This document shows, one piece after another, positions 50,789-55,475 of a stretch of 55,475 nt of DNA. Under the pieces are notes generated by a model, which was not told the origin of the DNA, searched no databases, and worked only from the letters and a program-made list of their open reading frames with translations. Each line of letters starts with the position of its first letter. The first letter of the stretch is position 1. The translations under genes were made by a program, and so were the position numbers. This DNA comes from a virus: IMG/VR virus record IMGVR_UViG_3300025430_000028, positions 1-55,475 of that record. The stretch is one strand, 5' to 3'.

Positions 50789-51073
50789 CTATGACTTCTT
50801 GTTTTTACTTGCAAATTGCTTTGCTTTCTCTACTGAATTAAATCCCCAAGCTTTCAATGCTAAAGCTTTTCTTGTAGGCTCTCCATTTGGTTTTTTCATT
50901 GGACCTTTCATAAATCCAAATCTTGCTGCAAAAGAAACCCTACGAGGATTTGTACCTGATTCTACTGGAGGTTTTAAATGACCACCAGTTTCTTTATTAT
51001 AAGACTCTCTTCCTTTAGCATTAAGACCGCCTTCTGGATTTTTACCTTCTTTTCTTTGCCAAGCTCCTGACAT
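50789..51073 (-). CDS. DUF6321-like basic phage protein
   Basis: 94 residues, basic. The start SGAWQRKEGKNPEGGLNAKG followed by GRESYNKETGGHLKPPV and SFAARFGFMKGPMKKPNG is a well-known phage pattern (W-Q-R-x-E-G-K-N-P-x-G-G-L-N-x-K-G), which I place in DUF6321 from memory. It is common in phage genomes, often as a small virion or nucleic-acid-associated protein. The C-terminal part (KALALKAWGFNSVEKAKQFA) is helical. I am sure of the pattern, not of a function. Confidence 0.75.
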   Translation of the reverse strand: MSGAWQRKEGKNPEGGLNAKGRESYNKETGGHLKPPVESGTNPRRVSFAARFGFMKGPMKKPNGEPTRKALALKAWGFNSVEKAKQFASKNKKS

Positions 51074-51171
51074 AATTTATTATTTAGATAACAAATTTAA
51101 TAATATTTTCTTATTTAACTTTATACTATTTGTGTTAAATTACAATACATTGGAAAGTATAAATTTATATT

Positions 51172-51279
51172 TTACCTTAAATTAGATATTATAATATAAG
51201 ATAGTACGCTAATTAATATTGCCAATAATGAATAAAGTACTATTAATTCTTGAATAGTATTTTTAGGCTTATGATGCAT
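51172..51279 (-). CDS. Tiny 35-residue membrane peptide
   Basis: Minus-strand ATG at 51279 to TAA at 51172-51174 gives MHHKPKNTIQELIVLYSLLA with one hydrophobic helix (about 14-31). It lies next to a tRNA-like gene. Small size and hydrophobicity resemble the other tiny peptide at 49539-49643. No coupling to a neighbour is visible, so confidence is low. Confidence 0.4.
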   Translation of the reverse strand: MHHKPKNTIQELIVLYSLLAILISVLSYIIISNLR

Positions 51280-51297
51280 TATTTTAATAATTTTAAG

Positions 51298-51383
51298 CTG
51301 TAGGGGAAGGACTTGAACCTTCAAGGATAATATAATCCGTCTCCGAGACTGGGAGATGTGTCTGCCAATTCCACCACCCTACA
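51298..51383 (-). tRNA. Type II tRNA-like gene with atypical anticodon loop
   Basis: Minus strand: acceptor TGTAGGG pairs with CCCTACA, a Leu/Ser-like D arm (GTGGAATTGGCAGACAC), a long variable arm GGAT-TATATT-ATCC and a canonical T arm (GAAGG-TTCAAGT-CCTTC). Discriminator base is G. The anticodon stem TCTCC/GGAGA is perfect, but the loop CAGTCTC has A rather than U at position 33 and would read GTC (Asp), which does not fit a Leu/Ser body. Identity is therefore uncertain: a degenerate tRNA, a changed-function tRNA or a mis-set loop. Confidence 0.75.
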
Positions 51384-51391
51384 GTCTAGTA

Positions 51392-51556
51392 TTACATACC
51401 TTTTTTCTTAGGCATAGCTACTTTTTTCAAAGCTGGGTTAGCTTTTTTAGCTGCTGGACTAGCTTTTCTTGTTGCAGATGCTAATATTGCACCAGCTTTA
51501 ACTTTACTGATACCTTCTTTCTTTGCAATTTTTGCTTGAACTGTTTTGAACGACAT
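51392..51556 (-). CDS. Small basic protein between two tRNA genes
   Basis: ATG at 51556 to TAA at 51392-51394 gives 54 residues: MSFKTVQAKIAKKEGISKVK, then AGAILASATRKASPAAKKAN and a Lys-rich end (LKKVAMPKKKGM). This pattern (MSFK-x-VQ-x-x-IAKK-x-GIS...AGAILAS-x-x-RKAS) is, from memory, common as a small basic phage protein, possibly nucleic-acid-binding or packaged in virions. It lies between the two tRNA genes on the same strand. Function is inferred from charge only. Confidence 0.75.
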   Translation of the reverse strand: MSFKTVQAKIAKKEGISKVKAGAILASATRKASPAAKKANPALKKVAMPKKKGM

Positions 51557-51578
51557 ATGGGTTTGTTTTAAAAATGAG

Positions 51579-51649
51579 AAGCGACAATAGGATTCGAACC
51601 TATACAGACAGTACCAAAAACTGTAGTGCTACCGTTACACAATATCGCT
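51579..51649 (-). tRNA. tRNA-Gln(UUG)
   Basis: Minus strand: acceptor AGCGATA with TGTCGCT, D arm GTGT-AACGGT-AGCAC, anticodon stem ACAGT/ACTGT with loop TTTTGGT (anticodon TTG), T arm TAGG-TTCGAAT-CCTA. U33 and a purine after the anticodon are in place. Discriminator T. A phage tRNA for Gln may offset codon use in Q-rich virion proteins such as the portal tail and ejection proteins. Confidence 0.9.
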
Positions 51650-51834
51650 TAGTTTAAATATCTTTCAAGCTCATCATTATCCATTGGGATGCAATTAAGC
51701 TTTAATAAACATACATTAATCCTGCTAAGTAATTCATAATCACTTAAAGTATCTGTATTTGGGGGAGATAATTTTGCTTCTTTACTTAATCTTACAAGAA
51801 GCTTTTCGTATTCTTCTCTTTTATGATTATCCAT
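51649..51834 (-). CDS. Small acidic helical protein, unknown
   Basis: 61 residues: MDNHKREEYEKLLVRLSKEA, then LSDYELLSRINVCLLKLNCI and MDNDELERYLN. Charged and helical. It overlaps the start of the neighbouring GIY-YIG reading frame end by 8 bp and its stop abuts the tRNA-Gln gene. Function unknown. Confidence 0.55.
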   Translation of the reverse strand: MDNHKREEYEKLLVRLSKEAKLSPPNTDTLSDYELLSRINVCLLKLNCIPMDNDELERYLN

Positions 51835-52525
51835 TATTCTTAAATTTATTCCATGCTTCTTTTATTTCTAAATCAGCAGTTGACTTCTCAGTCATGTAAA
51901 TTTTTTTATTAAAGAAATCAGAAGGACAGTTTTTAATTGGATACTTAGTGTATTTTTCAATGTTTAAAAACGAATCTTGGCCGAAATCATATTTACTTTT
52001 ATCAAATGTACTAATATTTTTAACTTCTTCCTCGTTTTTATCTATTTTTTGCATTCCTTTAACAGCTCTGTTATAATATACTCGACACTTATTAGAGCAA
52101 TATCTTGATTTTGTACTTGTATAAAGAAAAGAAACATTACAGTATAAGCATTTCTTTTCTCTTGTTGGTACTCCGATTGTAGTGCTTACCCTTATATTTT
52201 CCTTAGAAACAAGACTTACGTTTGATAGCTCTAAATCTTTACAATATAAATCAACCCAATATTTTTCTCTTTTACTTACATTGAAAATAGATTGCTTATT
52301 GTTTATATCAACTTCTATTTCTTCTAATATTTCATATTTAGGCAGTAACCACTCTTTACATATAGAAGTTATAATAACATCTTTTGATGTTTTATTTTTT
52401 ATACTTTCAAAAATATGACCAACTAATCTTGAATATGGGTCTTTTGTCTGACCGATATAAAACATTTTATTATTTAATGGATTGATTAAACAATAAATAA
52501 ACATCTTGGGTGAGTATTTTTCCAT
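51827..52525 (-). CDS. GIY-YIG nuclease with C-terminal zinc fingers
   Basis: I start at the ATG at 52525 (MEKYSPKM, then FIYCLINPLNNK), because the -7 box TATATTTG (52537-52530) lies directly in front, whereas an ATG 30 bp earlier would lie upstream of that promoter. 232 residues. The GIY-YIG core: FIYCLINP, MFYIGQTKDPYSR with Arg, and a Glu in KREKYWVDLYC. Then CLYCNVSF and SRYCSNKCRVYYNRAVKG, a CxxC...CxxxC zinc finger. This looks like a phage homing or repair nuclease. It forms the start of a minus-strand operon of small genes and tRNAs. Confidence 0.8.
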   Translation of the reverse strand: MEKYSPKMFIYCLINPLNNKMFYIGQTKDPYSRLVGHIFESIKNKTSKDVIITSICKEWLLPKYEILEEIEVDINNKQSIFNVSKREKYWVDLYCKDLELSNVSLVSKENIRVSTTIGVPTREKKCLYCNVSFLYTSTKSRYCSNKCRVYYNRAVKGMQKIDKNEEEVKNISTFDKSKYDFGQDSFLNIEKYTKYPIKNCPSDFFNKKIYMTEKSTADLEIKEAWNKFKNNG

Positions 52526-52529
52526 AAAG

Positions 52530-52537
52530 CAAATATA
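52530..52537 (-). promoter_or_regulatory. Promoter -7 box (TATATTTG) with nearly leaderless start
   Basis: Exact TAnnTTTG match on the minus strand; the ATG of the GIY-YIG gene at 52525 follows after 4 bp. This is the basis for choosing that start. Transcription toward 51.3 kb probably also covers the small genes and tRNAs. Confidence 0.6.
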
Positions 52538-52567
52538 GTGTGTTACGCAATACAAAAAAATATATTA

Positions 52568-52650
52568 CGTAACCTTATTAATTCTGTATCGTAACCTTAT
52601 TAATTCTGTATCGTAACCTTATTAATTCAAGTAACGTAACCTTATTAATT
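52568..52650. repeat. Four iterons CGTAACCTTATTAATT with 22-bp period
   Basis: CGTAACCTTATTAATT occurs at 52568-52583, 52590-52605, 52612-52627 and 52635-52650, spaced 22, 22 and 23 bp, two helical turns. The spacers TCTGTAT-type are also alike in the first two. Direct repeats in phase on the helix are typical binding sites for a replication initiator or a regulator. Confidence 0.85.
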
Positions 52651-52663
52651 TAAAAAAGAAACA

Positions 52664-52745
52664 CCCTTCCCCCTATTTAAAACCTTGTTAAACAACCCCC
52701 ATCCCCAATACCCCAACAACAAAAAACAAAACAGAATATATCCCC
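52664..52745 (-). other. C-rich tract; minus strand with G-quadruplex potential
   Basis: C runs at 52664-52666 (3), 52669-52673 (5), 52696-52700 (5), 52703-52706 (4), 52711-52714 (4) and 52742-52745 (4), with almost no G on this strand. The minus strand therefore has six G runs; the three at 52696-52714 are separated by only 2 and 4 bases, which suits a G-quadruplex. This is unusual in a genome of about one-third GC. Confidence 0.7.
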
Positions 52746-52796
52746 AACTAATAAGCCCAAACAGATAACTAACATAAAGTACTAGCAACTTAATTA

Positions 52797-52816
52797 AATA
52801 GGCTAGAATAGGCTAG
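52797..52816. repeat. Tandem decamer AATAGGCTAG x2
   Basis: AATAGGCTAG at 52797-52806 and 52807-52816, directly adjacent, about one helical turn each. A further similar GCTAAATAGG lies at 52998-53007. Possibly a regulator or initiator site. Confidence 0.6.
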
Positions 52817-52843
52817 AATTGCGCAATAGACATATATATAATA

Positions 52844-52999
52844 GGATGGCTAACCGTTCCACCATCCAGCCCTTAACCGGCAAACCAATTGCCCACCGGA
52901 GGCCACACGGTTAGGGATAACGGCAACCCGAACGCCTACCAACTCGCCTGTCTGGGGCGGTCTCCTAAGACATTACGGGTGTAATTTTTCCGCACGAGC
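52844..52999. ncRNA. GC-rich structured element, candidate ncRNA or origin structure
   Basis: By my count about 58% GC over 156 bases, against roughly one third elsewhere. Pairings: GGATGG (52844-52849)/CCATCC (52862-52867) as one alternative; CTAACCGT (52850-52857)/ACGGTTAG (52907-52914) as another; GGCAA (52879-52883)/TTGCC (52889-52893); GCGG (52957-52960)/CCGC (52990-52993) enclosing GTCT/AGAC (52960-52963/52968-52971) and ATTAC/GTAAT (52972-52976/52981-52985), with five T after the last stem. No protein frame fits. I cannot assign it to a known RNA family. It may be a plus-strand RNA with a terminator-like end, or a structured origin. Confidence 0.45.
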
Positions 53000-53067
53000 T
53001 AAATAGGATAGGGATGAATTGGTGATTGATTTAAATTATTTGGCGATTAGTAGGTTGAAATAATGGT

Positions 53068-53075
53068 TATCTTTG
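53068..53075 (+). promoter_or_regulatory. Promoter -7 box (TATCTTTG) for the recombination operon
   Basis: TATCTTTG matches TAnnTTTG. A TTTG at 53039-53042 lies 25 bp upstream, a little too far for a standard -33 box. The ATG of the first gene is at 53199, giving a leader of about 115 bases that contains the hairpin at 53103-53126. Near-matches (TTACTTTG at 53155) lie closer to the gene. Confidence 0.5.
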
Positions 53076-53102
53076 CTTATAGTTCATGTGTTTTCATTGT
53101 TT

Positions 53103-53126
53103 CCTCTGGCGTTTCTACGTCGGAGG
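53103..53126 (+). promoter_or_regulatory. Leader hairpin (attenuator-like) of the recombination operon
   Basis: CCTCTGGCG (53103-53111) pairs with CGTCGGAGG (53118-53126) over nine positions, two of them G-T, with loop TTTCTA and a following TTTCTCATTTT. It lies between the promoter box and the first gene, as an attenuator or a protective 5' structure would. Confidence 0.5.
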
Positions 53127-53198
53127 TTTCTCATTTTAACAAGTGATTAACTATTACTTTGGTATATTTTTACGAAATTTGTATCAAACAAGACAACA

Positions 53199-53471
53199 AT
53201 GAATCTAAATCTTAAAGAAACTCAAGAAAAAAATAGAAAGTACAAGTACATCAACAACATTATAGACAATTCAAGGACTATAAAACAGCTTTTAGTAGCT
53301 AAGTCATTGATTGATATTTTTGATGGCGAGTACAATGACTGGTACAGTAAAGAAAATTTACTATCTAATTACTACGAAAAAAAGCAAAGACTTAACTTTA
53401 ATGGAGATAGACCTGTAAAAATGGTTTCCATGATGAGATATTTAATTAATAGACTATTTAAAAAACAATAA
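53199..53471 (+). CDS. First gene of the recombination operon, unknown
   Basis: 90 residues, basic, mostly helical: MNLNLKETQEKNRKYKYINN, then SRTIKQLLVAKSLIDIFDGE and YEKKQRLNFNGDRPVKMVSM with a basic end. It precedes the Rad52-like gene with a one-base stop/start overlap. No recognised domain; an early regulator or a recombination accessory is likely from position. Confidence 0.6.
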   Translation: MNLNLKETQEKNRKYKYINNIIDNSRTIKQLLVAKSLIDIFDGEYNDWYSKENLLSNYYEKKQRLNFNGDRPVKMVSMMRYLINRLFKKQ

Positions 53472-54001
53472 TGACTATACAAGAATGGCTTAATAAAGAA
53501 CCTTTGGCTGAGGAAATATCATTTAACGATGATGGTAGCCAGTATTTACCTATTGCAATAGTAGAAGAAAAGCTTTCAAGGCTTACAGATGGTTTGTGGA
53601 GTACTACTTCATTTACATATAAAATACAAGAGTTTGGTGAATCTTTAATTATACTAGCATCAATAGAATTAACTGTAACATACAATAGCATAACTAGAAC
53701 TCTTATTGGTTGCACAACATTCTCAGATAAAACTTATGGCATAAATCAAGATTGGCTCGCAACTGCTAAATCAGAATGTATTAAAAATGCATCAAAGGCT
53801 TTAGGATTACAATTTGGTTCAGGACTTAATAATAGACTTGATAAAAAAGTTATCCAACAGAAAACTTCAGATGACATAAAGACTGATAGAATAGTTAAAC
53901 TTATAAATAATTGCAAATCAATAGAAGAGCTTGCAACATATAAAGAAAGCGCACCTATGAAAGAATACATGGCCAAACTTAAAGAATTAACTAACAAATA
54001 A
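53471..54001 (+). CDS. Rad52/22-type single-strand annealing protein
   Basis: 176 residues. Core pattern: SFNDDGSQYLPIAIVEEKLS, then TYKIQEFGESLIILASIELT with an annealing beta region, and DWLATAKSECIKNASKALGL with a helix like the Rad52/22 family (S/T-x-A-x-x-x-A-L-K-x-x-A-x-x-x-G). It binds ssDNA and pairs complementary strands in phage recombination. It precedes a PD-(D/E)XK exonuclease gene (10 bp), which is the classic two-component pair. C-terminal 55 residues are helical and variable. Confidence 0.75.
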   Translation: MTIQEWLNKEPLAEEISFNDDGSQYLPIAIVEEKLSRLTDGLWSTTSFTYKIQEFGESLIILASIELTVTYNSITRTLIGCTTFSDKTYGINQDWLATAKSECIKNASKALGLQFGSGLNNRLDKKVIQQKTSDDIKTDRIVKLINNCKSIEELATYKESAPMKEYMAKLKELTNK

Positions 54002-54011
54002 AAACAAACAC

Positions 54012-54731
54012 ATGGACTTTTCAAAAATCAGAATTAGAGCATCTGCTATTGGTAATTTAATGACAGAGCCAAAATTAAAAGCAGATAAAGAAGCCGGTAA
54101 CTTATCAAAGACAGCAGAAAGCTATTTACTTAAAGTATATGCCCAAGAAAAGTACGGAAGAAGAAAAGACATTATTACAAAGCAAATAGAGAAAGGATTA
54201 ACTGCTGAAGAAGATTCTTTAACACTTATAAGCATGTTTGATAGAAAACTTTATCTTAAAAACGAAGAACATGCCTCTACTGAATTCTTTTCAGGTTGCG
54301 CAGACATAGTAGATGATGCTATTATTGATGTTAAATCTTCATGGGATATGGATACATTCTTGCCTAAATTAATGTCAGACCTTGATGATATATACTTTTA
54401 TCAAATGCAAGCCTATATGGAGCTTTATAATAAGCAGGAAGCTAAAGTATGTTTTTGTCTTGTAAATACTCCTGAATCTATACTGCAAAAAGAACGTCAA
54501 AAGCTTTTATATAGTATGAATGTAGCTACAGAAGAATCTCCTGAATACAAACAAGCTGTATCTAAACTAGAACTTAACCATATTTTTGATGATATACCAT
54601 TAGAAGAAAAAGTAATAATTAAACATGTTACTAGAGACGAAGATGTTATAAATAAAATGAGGAGTAAAGTAATTAAAGCTAGAGAGTTTTTAAGTAACTT
54701 TGAACAATTACACACAAAAAATACAAAATAA
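54012..54731 (+). CDS. PD-(D/E)XK recombination exonuclease (YqaJ/lambda Exo type)
   Basis: 239 residues. The nuclease core: ASAIGNLMTEPKL, then a Glu in LTAEEDSL, and SGCADIVDDAIIDVKSSWDM with D...DVK (Asp106, Lys108), followed by YFYQMQAYMELYNKQEAKVC. The IIDxK and QxxxY patterns match YqaJ-like alkaline exonucleases. It resects dsDNA 5' to 3' to produce tails for the annealing protein. The C-terminal half carries a helical region. Part of the same operon as its partner. Confidence 0.85.
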   Translation: MDFSKIRIRASAIGNLMTEPKLKADKEAGNLSKTAESYLLKVYAQEKYGRRKDIITKQIEKGLTAEEDSLTLISMFDRKLYLKNEEHASTEFFSGCADIVDDAIIDVKSSWDMDTFLPKLMSDLDDIYFYQMQAYMELYNKQEAKVCFCLVNTPESILQKERQKLLYSMNVATEESPEYKQAVSKLELNHIFDDIPLEEKVIIKHVTRDEDVINKMRSKVIKAREFLSNFEQLHTKNTK

Positions 54732-54737
54732 CACATT

Positions 54738-54938
54738 ATGCCACACGATAACACTTCCAATATTAGAATCAGTTCAACACTTCTTGATGGTGCAAGAGTA
54801 ATATCTAAAAAGAATGGACAAACGATTTCTGGTTATATTAATCGTATCTTAGCTAAACAAATAGAAAAAGATTTAGCTAAATACTTTAAATATGACAACA
54901 AAAACAATATTAAAGATAACTCCACAAACGCATGTTAG
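54738..54938 (+). CDS. Arc/ribbon-helix-helix-like small protein
   Basis: 66 residues. NIRISSTLLDGARVISKKNG, then QTISGYINRILAKQIEKDLA, resembles a ribbon-helix-helix domain (R-I-S...L..A..ISKKNG.TISGYIN..L). It would dimerise and bind DNA. It begins 6 bp after the exonuclease stop, and its tail overlaps the start of the RusA gene by 47 bp, in a different frame. Confidence 0.65.
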   Translation: MPHDNTSNIRISSTLLDGARVISKKNGQTISGYINRILAKQIEKDLAKYFKYDNKNNIKDNSTNAC

Positions 54939-55347
54939 AGCTACTCAAGGTGACAGAATATTCTTTAGAATACCAAGAGAAAAACTTAGACCTCCCGGAC
55001 TAGCTAGATTAAAAAGATTAGAGAAGTATAATCAATACAAAGTAGATTTATCCGCAATAGCGAAGAAACAAAGATTCAGTCTGCCCGAACAAGGCGGACA
55101 TGTTGTTTTTTATATACCTGTTCCTAAAACATGGAAGAAGTATAAAAAGGAACATATGCATCTTAAATTGCACCAATCAAAGCCAGATATTGATAATCTT
55201 GCAAAAGCTATGTTTGACAGCTTATTTGCTGAAGATAAATGTATTGCTGATATTAGATTAACAAAGAAATGGGTTAATGCTGAAGATGGTTGGATTGAGA
55301 TTGATATTGAATTGCCTAAGATAAGAAGCTCTGACAATTTGATATGA
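54892..55347 (+). CDS. rusA: RusA-type Holliday junction resolvase
   Basis: 151 residues. Conserved signature: KPDIDNLAKAMFDSL (97-111) with Asp99 and Asp101, then a third Asp in EDKCIADIRLTKKW. A beta start (RIFFRIPREKLRPPGLARLK) precedes it, with KKYKKEHMHLKLHQSKP just before the motif. These fit phage RusA enzymes, which cut Holliday junctions symmetrically. It completes the recombination module, and the operon reaches the palindrome 12 bp downstream. Confidence 0.9.
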   Translation: MTTKTILKITPQTHVRATQGDRIFFRIPREKLRPPGLARLKRLEKYNQYKVDLSAIAKKQRFSLPEQGGHVVFYIPVPKTWKKYKKEHMHLKLHQSKPDIDNLAKAMFDSLFAEDKCIADIRLTKKWVNAEDGWIEIDIELPKIRSSDNLI

Positions 55348-55359
55348 TTTCCAAAGGTT

Positions 55360-55475
55360 GTATGCCGTAGTTTGTGAGTATTATATACTTGAATTATTTT
55401 GTTTGCTTTGGCTAATTAATTAGCCAAAGCAAACAAAATAATTCAAGTATATAATACTCACAAACTACGGCATAC
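55360..55475. repeat. Perfect 116-bp palindrome at the window end
   Basis: The left arm (55360-55417) is the exact reverse complement of the right arm (55418-55475), with no spacer, and the right arm stops at the last base of the window. The centre GGCTAATTAATTAGCC is itself palindromic. Possible readings: an assembly fold-back at a contig end, a real terminal hairpin, or a large terminator/cruciform. No protelomerase or integrase is visible. Confidence 0.95.

Larger units (their letters stand above)
52526..53198. other. Divergent control region and candidate origin
   Basis: The 670 bp between the minus-strand GIY-YIG start and the plus-strand recombination operon carry no convincing gene. 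From left to right: a minus promoter box, four iterons with a 22-bp period, a C-rich tract that is G-rich on the minus strand, a tandem decamer, a GC-rich segment of about 150 bp with several hairpins, a plus promoter box and a leader hairpin. Transcription diverges from it. These features together make it the best replication-origin candidate in the window, and also a possible home for a non-coding RNA. Confidence 0.6.

Noticed and set aside
51298-51383. tRNA-Leu with anticodon CAG
   Set aside because: The triplet CAG is present but in the wrong loop position; setting it as anticodon breaks the stem, so identity is left open.
52568-52650. CRISPR array from iterons
   Set aside because: Repeats are 16 bp with 6-7-bp spacers; no unique spacers.
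55360-55475. Protelomerase-type telomere
   Set aside because: No protelomerase-like gene is seen and the palindrome ends exactly at the window edge, so an assembly fold-back is likelier.
1-55475. Terminal direct repeats or attachment site
   Set aside because: The first bases do not match the last ones in direct orientation, and there is no integrase; I see no att-like core beside the tRNA genes.

Overview
The window reads as most or all of a tailed-phage genome whose host is probably a member of the Bacteroidota. The evidence for the host is indirect: low GC (roughly one third), A-rich leaders without Shine-Dalgarno sites, many upstream boxes matching the Bacteroidota -7 element TAnnTTTG (one with a TTTG -33 box 20 bp upstream), and Bacteroidota-type signal peptides ending in -Q or -SQ. 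The terminase, portal, capsid, ring and nozzle order resembles the podovirus module of crAss-like phages. However, the window holds no RNA polymerase genes, no full DNA polymerase and no integrase, so a smaller, probably lytic, relative is the best reading.

Layout. 70-477 (+): two small genes, probably the tail of the early operon if the genome is circular or circularly permuted. 701-3479 (-): lysis and export cassette with a secreted nuclease, GH108 endolysin, one-protein spanin, small membrane proteins and two small exported proteins. 3517-10764 (-): two exported fibre-like proteins and two virion proteins. 10833-28224 (-): a 2124-residue virion protein with a second gene nested in another frame, ejection-type proteins, a peptidase-like protein, a GNAT-like protein, nozzle, ring proteins and a GroES. 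28330-41031 (-, one small + gene): homing endonuclease, major capsid protein, scaffold, portal, terminase, transglycosylase, then a glycosyltransferase/methyltransferase pair. 41111-41356 (+): an isolated 81-residue gene with its own promoter, repeated leader and strong terminator.

41408-46071 (-): HTH protein, SSB, primase-helicase, replication-type protein, Cro-like protein and a cytosine methyltransferase. 46181-47887 (+): six small genes including an HNH protein. 47880-52525 (-): metallopeptidase-like protein, exonuclease, secreted CAP protein, tiny membrane proteins, two tRNA genes and a GIY-YIG protein. 52526-53198 is a divergent control region with 22-bp iterons, a one-strand C-rich tract, a GC-rich structured element and a promoter. 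From there 53199-55347 (+) encodes a recombination module: Rad52-like annealing protein, PD-(D/E)XK exonuclease, a small basic protein and RusA resolvase. The window ends inside a perfect 116-bp palindrome.

Most striking: (1) the cytosine methyltransferase gene carries a G10 tract exactly where a second, well-formed reading frame overlaps it, so loss of one G would join the catalytic N-terminus to an alternative C-terminus; (2) a recognisable phage gene of 68 codons lies inside the giant virion gene in another frame; (3) the divergent control region has iterons, G-quadruplex potential and a GC-rich structured block; (4) seven consecutive late genes start with Sec or lipoprotein signals, including two tail-fibre-like proteins; (5) a type II tRNA-like gene has a non-canonical anticodon loop.
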